From: Hygrophila difformis
Taxonomy: Eukaryota; Streptophyta; Magnoliopsida; Lamiales; Acanthaceae
Assembly (NCBI GenBank): GCA_030278955.1
Contig: JAOANR010000005.1
Span: forward strand, 31,487,849 to 31,551,848
Length of the DNA: 64,000 nucleotides
Reading direction: 5' to 3'
Positions 57,257 through 64,000 of this stretch are shown piece after piece. The notes below the pieces were generated by a model, which worked only from the letters and a program-made list of their open reading frames with translations, did not search any database and had not been told where the DNA came from. A program made the position numbers and the translations under genes. How positions within the stretch are numbered: the first letter of the stretch is position 1; each line of letters begins with the position of its first letter.

Positions 57257-57766
57257 ATTTGTTTATTGAAGTAATTGCTTTGCATTTTTACTTATGTTTA
57301 GTCTGATTTGTTAAAATTATGAAAACCCATAAAAATTATAAAATGGCAGAAAAAGACAAAAATATTTTGCATTTTATTGTTTATGTGCTTTTAGTTGTTT
57401 TACTGCTTTTATTAATGTAAGTCGTGTTTTCATTTTAATTATGCTGTTTAATTGTTATGATATGTATTGTATGTGTTCAATAAATTGAGTAGGACATTGC
57501 TTTGAATTGGAATAAGTAGCAAAATGTTGAGAAATGATAGACTTGTGTGTGCTTGGAGTATTGATCTTGAATTGTGCATTTTTGACTCGGTGATGAGTTG
57601 AGGAGGAGGATATATATGGACTAGTTGATTTAATTGAGGAGAATTATGATCCGGGAGGATTTAGGGAGGTTATATGTGCTAAATCTGACTTACTAACCTT
57701 AGGGATTGAATTGGCTATCATTTTGGTTGAGTTTTTGCTAAAATTCGAGTGTCTCAGACTCAGTTC
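57257..57766. other. Spacer between pol and array 2
   Basis: AT-rich. No ORF supported. Confidence 0.5.
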
Positions 57767-58096
57767 AGGCGCCACACCTTCTTGGTGGCGCCTAAAATCG
57801 AGCTCAGGCGCCATAATATGCGACAAATTTCAACCTGTGAAAAATTTGGTCAGTTCATGCGCCACTTGTACTGAGTGGCGCTTAAAACTGCTTTTGAGCG
57901 CTAAAAATTGCGCCACTTTTAAACTCGGAAAAAGTTGGTGTCAGGATATGCGCCACTTCTTCTTTGTGGCGCATAAAATCACTCCCGAGCGCCGTTGGAC
58001 GCGCCATTTTTGGACTTGGGATTTTTCAGAAAAGACCCTGGCGCCACTTGTACTGAGTGGCGCCTAAAACACCACTCAAGCGCCATTTTGGCGCCT
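57767..58096. repeat. GCGCCA hairpin array 2 (upstream of first accessory ORF)
   Basis: Four units with the same plus-minus-plus-plus core layout as array 1, 330 bp long. Two of the 16 cores are altered (GCGACA near 57820 and GCGCTA near 57899). Spacers are largely different from array 1. Confidence 0.93.
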
Positions 58097-58137
58097 GGCC
58101 CGGCGGGTCAGAATCCTGACCCGGTTCAGGATCGGGG

Positions 58138-58257
58138 TTTTAAACCCAAAATCTTCCTTTTCTTCCCATTCATTCGACCGAGAGCTCCTTCTTCTCTCTT
58201 ATTCTCCAACCAAGCGCCATTCCTCCCATTCCAAGCGACACAATCCGCGCCACTTTG
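58138..58257 (+). promoter_or_regulatory. Putative internal promoter and leader exon of the first accessory ORF
   Basis: TTTTAAAC at 58138-58145 lies 42 bp after array 2. The next ~60 bp (TTCCTTTTCTTCCCATTCATTCGACCGAGAG) resemble the LTR leader after array 1 (TTCTTCATTTTTCGAGAGG ... ATTCATCGACAGA). The leader ends GCGCCACTTTG|GTAAGAATT, a good splice donor. A matching acceptor ACAATCAG occurs near 59243, 11 bases before the ATG, giving a ~1 kb leader intron. Confidence 0.55.
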
Positions 58258-59243
58258 GTAAGAATTTTTCCAATTCTTGTTTCTTCCTATCAATTCTCAC
58301 CTACATTGTCAATTCTCATTCCAAAAACCCCAACTTTTGTTTGTTCAATCAAATTAGGGTTCAAGAACCCTAGTTTTCCAATTTTGGGGATTCCTCTTCA
58401 AAGTGTTCAAATCCTTCAATCTAGGTAAGAATGGCTATCCTAATTCAATTGTTATCATAATTTAGTGCTTTGGAATGCATTAATTTTGGTATTGGTATTG
58501 TTACTTGAATTTTGGGTTTTTGTAGAATGTGGGATAAAATTCAATTTTTGATTGTTTAAATTCTAGTTTGAACAAAATGTTGTAGAACATGGTTGGAATG
58601 CATAATGTGAAATTTTTGGATTAATCTTAAAAAGATGGAATTTTTGAAAATTTTAAATCTGAAAATTATTTTAAAATTACTTAAAATGGCATTTTCGGTT
58701 AATTAAAGGAATGAAACATTACTAGAATATGTCATTTTAGTTATATTAAAAATATAAAGTTATTTTCTTGTCAAAAATTCCATGTTTTTCATAATGTGAG
58801 TTAATTAAACCATGTTTTGATAAAAACTCTCTTATTTGTAATTTAGTTAATTTAAATAGGTTAAGTTGTCATTTGAATAAATTGGAATGGATTTAAATAT
58901 TAATTTAAAACCATTTAGGATAAACTAGTTTATTAAGTTAGGTTATTTTATTTATTAAATCTGGAAATTTAATAAAATGAGAGTTTTTATTAAAAAAAGT
59001 TGTCCTAAATGTGAGTTCTAAACTTTGGGATAAAATGGATTATTTCTTTAAACAAAGTTTAGGATTTGTGAACCTTAAAATGCAATATTTTGGTCATTGA
59101 GTCATATAAATCCCACATTCTAGGTTGATGTATATGTTTGCTTTATACTTAACACTTAAGTTAAACTTTTGGTTTAAACTTAAGTGTGAGGATGGGAGGC
59201 AATGCATATATCTGATACTAACCCATCATTTTTGTACAATCAG
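58258..59243 (+). other. Probable leader intron of the first accessory ORF
   Basis: AT-rich, no ORF, bounded by GTAAGAATT and TTTTTGTACAATCAG. A second possible donor (CTAGGTAAGAATGG) lies at about 58424. Splicing is inferred only. Confidence 0.45.
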
Positions 59244-59254
59244 GTGCCAATATA

Positions 59255-61178
59255 ATGTATAATCCTCCAAATCTCCCTAAGAAATCGGGTTATAGGTATA
59301 TACCGATGCCCGAGGGGAGATTGGGGATTTATGATCCACAGTCACCGGATAGCGTTCCTACTCCTATTCCTGATGAGCATGTTTTTGAAAATCGCAGACT
59401 CCGCACAAAAAATTCGACACAGATGGATCAGCCCCAAGGATCAGGAGGTGCCTCTAAGTCCAAAGGACTTCTCTCCTATTTTAGGAAGAGTAAGTCCAAG
59501 AGCGGTGCATCTTCTAGACACACTACAGTGCCCGCTGATGACCATCAGGAGGTCAATCAGCCTGATCAGCCTGACCAGCCCGATCAGCCTCAGCCTGAGG
59601 CATCGGATCATTCACAGGCCCCCACTAGAGCCTCTCGGGGGAAGGCACCCGCTACTACTTCTACTTCCTCTCGACCTAGGAGGGGGAGATCTGCAGCATT
59701 AGTTATTCAGGAGCCTGTCCCTGAGGCTGTATGAGGAGAGGAAGATGAGGAGGAGGTTGATCAGGAGGAGCAGGAGGATAGGGGAGGACCGAAAAAGCAG
59801 GATCCAAGAGCCTATGTCCCCGAGTTGCATTATGTCAGTCCGGGCATATTTGATGCCACTGTGTTTAGGAGTGCCAGAGCCTATGAATTATACAAGAGGT
59901 TCCACAAGAAGAGGATCATTGCCGATAGAGGATTTTCAGACAGAGATCTGCAGCACCCCCTACTCCGTGATGCTATCAGATCCAGAGGTTGGGAGAGATT
60001 TGTTAGACATCCAGCCGGGACATATTCATGGGAGTTGACTAGACTGTTTCTAGCCAACGCTGAGGAGGAGGATTCGTGGATTTTCGGGGTTAGAGTACCC
60101 ATCACTCCTCAGCACATCAACCAGTTTTTCGGAGTAGTGGATGTGCCTTACGGCAGGGATTTTTGGGAGCCAGTTATGAGGGCTGATGATAGGGAGGAGA
60201 TCAAGAAGCTGGTCTTGATGTCTATGTTTGAGGGTCAGGAGGATGTCCTCACTTATGATGACGATGACATGAGTAGGTTACATGGGCCTGATATGGATGC
60301 ACCCATGTATCAGCTGCTCATGTTCTACAGATCTAGACTGAGTCCTTCGACTCACACCTCTGGACCTACTGCTGTGGATATGTACGTCCCATATTGCATC
60401 AAGGTAGGGGAGCCCGGTTAACATGGGAGAGCTTATTGCATTGGAGTTGAGACAGACACCAGGGGTGTCTAAGAGATCTGCTCTCATGTTTCCCAGCTTG
60501 ATATGGCAGCTGTGTGCACAGGCAGGGGTGGATATGGGGCAGTTTGACAGAGACTGGAGGATGAGGCCCCCTATTCCCTTTGGGAAAAGAAACTTCAAGC
60601 TGCCTGGGATTAGATGCAAGCCCATGATACTACCGATGGAGTTACCCAGGCAGTCACCGCCACCTGCACCTTCACATGCTAGCCAGGAGCATTCTGAGGC
60701 TCCTTCACAGTCCACCCGGGGTACACGAGGTGGTAGAGGTCGAGGTAGAGGACGTGGCAGAGCTCAGCCACAGCAGTCGCAGCAGTCACATCAGCAGTAT
60801 CCGGGAGAGCCGGATTGGGCTAGGGCATTGAGGATTGATCAACAGACGATGATGACCAACCAGCAAAACTGAATGAACACTATGGATGAACGAATGAGGT
60901 TGGTAGCTCAGAGACAAAACTTCTTGAGCGATCAGATTGAAAAGAATGCCCGAGCCCAAGCGTATCATGCAGCCAGACTTGAGTATTTTATGTCCCAGAG
61001 TTTAGGACAGCGGTATGTCGCTCCTCAGACACCTTCTGAGGACGATGATGATGAGGACTACGTGGGGTCTGGAGATGGTAGCGATGGTAGCGATGAGGAT
61101 GCTGAGGATGCTGATGCTGGAGATGGGTCTGAAGAAGTGGGTGACAACGACGATGATGATTCTGAGGACTCTGACTGA
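59255..61178 (+). pseudogene. Accessory ORF A: 'putative plant transposon protein' homologue, broken
   Basis: Frame from ATG 59255 (MYNPPNLPKKSGYRYIPMPE) with TGA at 59732, an apparent extra G near 60411 (frameshift) and TGA at 60870. Parts in order: Pro/Asp/Gln-rich N-terminus with DQP repeats; a globular domain with RIIADRGFSDRDLQ, RSRGWERFVRHPAGTYSWEL, APMYQLLMFYRSRLSPSTHT and MFPSLIWQLCAQAGVDM; an RGRGRGRGR basic stretch with Gln-rich sequence (~60715-60800); a coiled-coil-like segment; and a strongly acidic tail (~61040-61175). The domain is of the type found in plant retroelement accessory ORFs; molecular function is unknown. About 40% identical over the core to the ORF at 62252. Confidence 0.82.
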
Positions 61179-61630
61179 CTGAGAGAGATGAGCGATAGAT
61201 AGGCTTATGATTATTATAGATGACATGTATTGATAGGCCTATGTATTCGACTCTATTGCGCTTCTGAGTTTATTTTGCTACATTTCAGTATTTACATTTG
61301 GGTTGTAATTGTCCTAACTCTATTTTATTTTAGTACTTTTGCTATTTTAGACTTGTTATTTCTATTATCCATGTTCTTGTAATTTTATAGAGTAGTAGAT
61401 GGAGTTTAAATGAATTTTAAGGTTTTTAGTTGCTTTTTAATTCAATAAAGTAGCTCTTACCAATAACATGCTTAATTGAGTGTTTTGAACTGGTTAAAAG
61501 ATCAATGAAGTTTATTTGAACTAGATTGAGGTGTAAATGAAGTGAAATTGGTATTGTTGAGAGATTTGGAGATTTTGGACATCATGGGGAAGAACTTAGG
61601 AAAAACACATTCTGCTCGATTTGACACAGA
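61179..61630. other. Spacer between ORF A and array 3
   Basis: AT-rich, no supported ORF. Confidence 0.5.
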
Positions 61631-61963
61631 ATGCGCCATTTAGGCATAGTGGCGCCTAAAAACACCCTTAAGCGCCATTTTATGCGCCAAAAGACTTAGA
61701 AATTTCTCTAAGTTTTTCCAAAATGCGCCACACATGCTTGATGGCGCATAAATCTGCCTTTCTGCGCCACTTTTTGCGCCACTGAATTAAAGTTTTTCCA
61801 AGTTGGCTTCAGGATGCGCCACTCCTTCTATGTGGCGCATAAAACCCCCTCCCAGCGCCAATTTTTGCGCCATTTTAATTTTTAAAATTTCTATTATTTT
61901 TAAAATGCGCCAGTTGTGCTTGGTGGCGCCTGAAAGTGACCTTATGCGCCACTTTTTGCGCCA
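61631..61963. repeat. GCGCCA hairpin array 3 (upstream of second accessory ORF)
   Basis: Four units, 333 bp, all 16 cores intact in the plus-minus-plus-plus order (for example ATGCGCCA-N-TGGCGCAT, then GCGCCA-ATTTTT-GCGCCA in unit 3). No TTTTAAAC at 42 bp; a CTCTTTAAAAAGAGG palindrome with a TTTAAA core is found further down (about 62130-62145). Confidence 0.95.
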
Positions 61964-62251
61964 TCGACGCAAATCCTTCAAAAATTCGCGAATCCAGGAA
62001 ATCCAAATCATATCTATTCGATTTTTGGGATCCTAAACAGCATTATACTCACTCCAAATCATATGTTTAGTGTATATTCGGATCTAGATTAAATCAATCC
62101 CGCCATATCTCAACAAAATCAAGATTTCACCTCTTTAAAAAGAGGCATGACCGATCGGTCACACCCTCAACCTTAAATCTGTTAATTTTTCTCTTCTTCC
62201 AGTTTAATTAGCTTTCCAATCCCAATCCTTTCTTCCTGAAATTCTGCCACC

Positions 62252-63709
62252 ATGAGACCAAAGAGAAAGAATAACCCAAGAAACAAGGGTGGAAAGAAAT
62301 TGAAAACCACAGAGCCTGCCCCATCACAGATACCAGAAATTAATGAACCCATTCTGGAGCCGGCTGCTGTGGGAGCTGAAGATGAATTTGTAAACAATCT
62401 GGTAGCTCCCGACTCGTATAATGGTGATGATACTTCCTTCAATTCTGCTCAACCAACGGAGGATGATCCACAGCAAGAAGAAGATGTCGCTGAATCCCCG
62501 GAGGAAATTTCACCAGAAATTCCTCGTGAATCTAAAACCAAGAGGAAGAGTCACAATAGAAAGAACGATACTACTCCTCTGGAAGAATTAACAGGAGATG
62601 TTTTCAATCCGGCCATTTTCATCAATCAAACTGCGTATTCTTATTATCAGAATATGGTGGATAGATGGATTTTTGCAGACAAAGGGTTCACTGAAGCTGA
62701 CATGGAGAGATTTTCGGTTCATGATGCTCTCATGAGTCGAGGATGGATGAAATTTGCTGCACATCCAGAAGGAGTTTATTCTTGGGAGCTTACCAGACAG
62801 TTTTTGTGCAATGCTCAGTATGATCACTACACTTCATGGATTAGAGGAGTGCCTGTGCCATATGGTCCTGCAGTGATCAATGAACTTTATGGTACTGTGG
62901 ATGTTTCTTGCCCAGCTACGAAGAAGAAGCACTTCCATGATCCTGTTTATGATGAGGAAGGAGGACCCGAATTGGAGAAAAGAATTTTGAAAGAGATGTT
63001 TGAAACACAAAAGAGGGTGGCCTACATTGGAGAGAAGAAAGCGAATGTTGTAGCTACTTTAATGGCTGCACCGCTCTATCAGATCTACCTGCTCTACAAG
63101 CATAAGGTATTTCCTACTTCACACACTTCACAACCGAGTGCAGAGGATCTTTATTTTGTGTATTGTGTGAAGAACGGGCTACCTATTGATATTGGAGAGA
63201 TGATAGCATATGAGTTGGATAGAATGGCGTCTGATACTGCTCGGATTGTGCTGGGATTTCCTGCACTGATTTGGACACTTTGTGAAAGAGCTGGAGTGAA
63301 TATGACTGCCTATGCTCATGATGTGAAGCCAAAGCCTCCTATCTCTTTCAAGAATTTCTATAACAAGCCTGGAGTAAGATGTGCAGAGCTTGGCTACCCT
63401 ACCACATCCCGTGGGACACCCACTTGTCATCCTGATAGACCTAGTACATCTGGTACTAAGGTAGAGCCTGCAGAGATCGCAATCAATAGGATGACCTATG
63501 AGATTCATCAGCTTAGAGAGGAGATGAAGAGGAAGGAAGATAGTACACGAGCACAAATTTCACAACTTTCTAATAGACTTGAATTTTTCATGACTGAAAG
63601 TCTGGGTGATCGATATATTCCTCCTACTACTAGTTCGAGCTCTACAGGAGATGATGATATTCCTAGGGAAGATGAAGTAGGTGATTCGGATGGATCCTTA
63701 GAAATCTAG
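62252..63709 (+). CDS. Accessory ORF B: 'putative plant transposon protein' homologue (485 aa), intact
   Basis: Begins at ATG in a good plant context (GCCACCATGAG) and is open to TAG 63707. Residues 1-25 are strongly basic (KRKNNPRNKGGKKLK), a possible nuclear signal; 30-110 acidic and disordered-looking; a second basic patch KTKRKSHNRK near 95-105. The globular domain (~125-390) has WIFADKGFTEADMERF, SRGWMKFAAHPEGVYSWELT, APLYQIYLLYKHKVFPTSHT and LGFPALIWTLCERAGVNM, matching ORF A. A coiled-coil-like segment (~410-455, YEIHQLREEMKRKEDSTRA) and an acidic C-terminus follow. It is not gag, pol or a membrane protein (no hydrophobic segment typical of Env). Function unknown; its intact frame in an element with broken neighbours is notable. 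Confidence 0.85.
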   Translation: MRPKRKNNPRNKGGKKLKTTEPAPSQIPEINEPILEPAAVGAEDEFVNNLVAPDSYNGDDTSFNSAQPTEDDPQQEEDVAESPEEISPEIPRESKTKRKSHNRKNDTTPLEELTGDVFNPAIFINQTAYSYYQNMVDRWIFADKGFTEADMERFSVHDALMSRGWMKFAAHPEGVYSWELTRQFLCNAQYDHYTSWIRGVPVPYGPAVINELYGTVDVSCPATKKKHFHDPVYDEEGGPELEKRILKEMFETQKRVAYIGEKKANVVATLMAAPLYQIYLLYKHKVFPTSHTSQPSAEDLYFVYCVKNGLPIDIGEMIAYELDRMASDTARIVLGFPALIWTLCERAGVNMTAYAHDVKPKPPISFKNFYNKPGVRCAELGYPTTSRGTPTCHPDRPSTSGTKVEPAEIAINRMTYEIHQLREEMKRKEDSTRAQISQLSNRLEFFMTESLGDRYIPPTTSSSSTGDDDIPREDEVGDSDGSLEI

Positions 63710-64000
63710 ATTCTTGATTAGATAGGATTGCTCCCTTTTTGGTTTAAGTTGTAATAGTTAGAATTATTTTGGTGCTATTTTGCTTATTTAATTAGCTTCT
63801 TTATGTAATAGTTGCTAGAATTTGTGGTATTTTGCTTTTGGTAAATTTATGAAATTTAATATTTTAATTAAATCTGTCCATAATTATTTAATTGATAAAA
63901 TGTGCCTACAAAATAAATAAAAATCTGAAATTTAATAATAAAATCTGAATTTAAATAAATTATGGATGAGGTTTAATTATTTCAACTTATAATTTGCCAT
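63710..64000. other. AT-rich sequence after accessory ORF B
   Basis: No ORF. No polypurine tract or LTR start recognised before the window ends. Confidence 0.5.

Larger units (their letters stand above)
49269..64000 (+). mobile_element. Athila-like Ty3/gypsy element, runs past the window end
   Basis: LTR (49269-51503), primer-binding site, one long gag-pol ORF, then two accessory ORFs each preceded by a repeat array. The Athila assignment rests on the TGGCGCCGTTGCCGGGG primer site, the CDLGSSINLMP protease, FMDD reverse transcriptase and extra ORFs after pol. No second LTR is seen by 64000, so the element is at least 14.7 kb. It inserted into the LINE at 49268. Confidence 0.9.

Overview
The window looks like transposon-packed intergenic DNA from a flowering plant, probably a eudicot. 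The evidence is plant LTR-retrotransposon families with plant-type primer-binding sites, a CACTA transposon with plant TNP2/TNPA-type genes, Stowaway and hAT MITEs, an L1-type LINE and a Cassandra-like 5S-containing repeat. I see no convincing host protein-coding gene, no tRNA gene and no intact rRNA gene.

Region 1 (1-29316) is a layered nest. A ~4.2 kb block (1311-5515) is repeated almost identically at 15020-19205. Each copy ends in the left half of a hAT-type MITE that was split by one LTR-retrotransposon insertion (target duplication ATAAA). In the left copy the LTR (5516-6333) leads into a decayed Ty3/gypsy element: gag-protease ORF, broken pol, reverse transcriptase lost, broken integrase and a long 3' non-coding part. 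That element is cut off at 15019, where the second block copy starts. In the right copy the same insertion site carries only a solo LTR (19206-28966), and that LTR is interrupted by an 8.8 kb CACTA transposon (19463-28270, target duplication GAT). The right half of the MITE follows, with its 8-bp target duplication. The left copy preserves the empty CACTA site, so the order of events can be read directly.

Region 2 (29317-44209) holds Ty1/copia remnants in both orientations, a Cassandra-like LTR with a 5S-rRNA-derived segment, an old Ty3/gypsy element (33156-40700) with several dead catalytic sites and a minisatellite in its LTR, two Stowaway MITEs, a short 5'-truncated LINE/SINE with an 18-bp target duplication, and an almost perfect 82-bp palindrome with no loop (43737-43818).

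Region 3 (44210-49268) is a reverse-strand L1-type LINE with endonuclease, reverse transcriptase, zinc-finger and RNase H parts, all with stops. It is interrupted within ORF1 by the next element.

Region 4 (49269-64000, running off the window) is a large Athila-like Ty3/gypsy element. It has a 2.2 kb LTR, a gag-pol ORF of about 1,870 codons broken by one TGA, and two diverged paralogous accessory ORFs of the 'putative plant transposon protein' type; the first is broken and the second is intact. The most striking signal in the window is here. Three arrays of about 330 bp each have four units of ~83 bp, and each unit has the same plus-minus-plus-plus layout of a GCGCCA core. One lies in the LTR and one upstream of each accessory ORF. 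Two of the three have a TTTTAAAC box 41-42 bp downstream followed by similar leader sequence. This suggests that the LTR promoter module was reused to drive the accessory ORFs.
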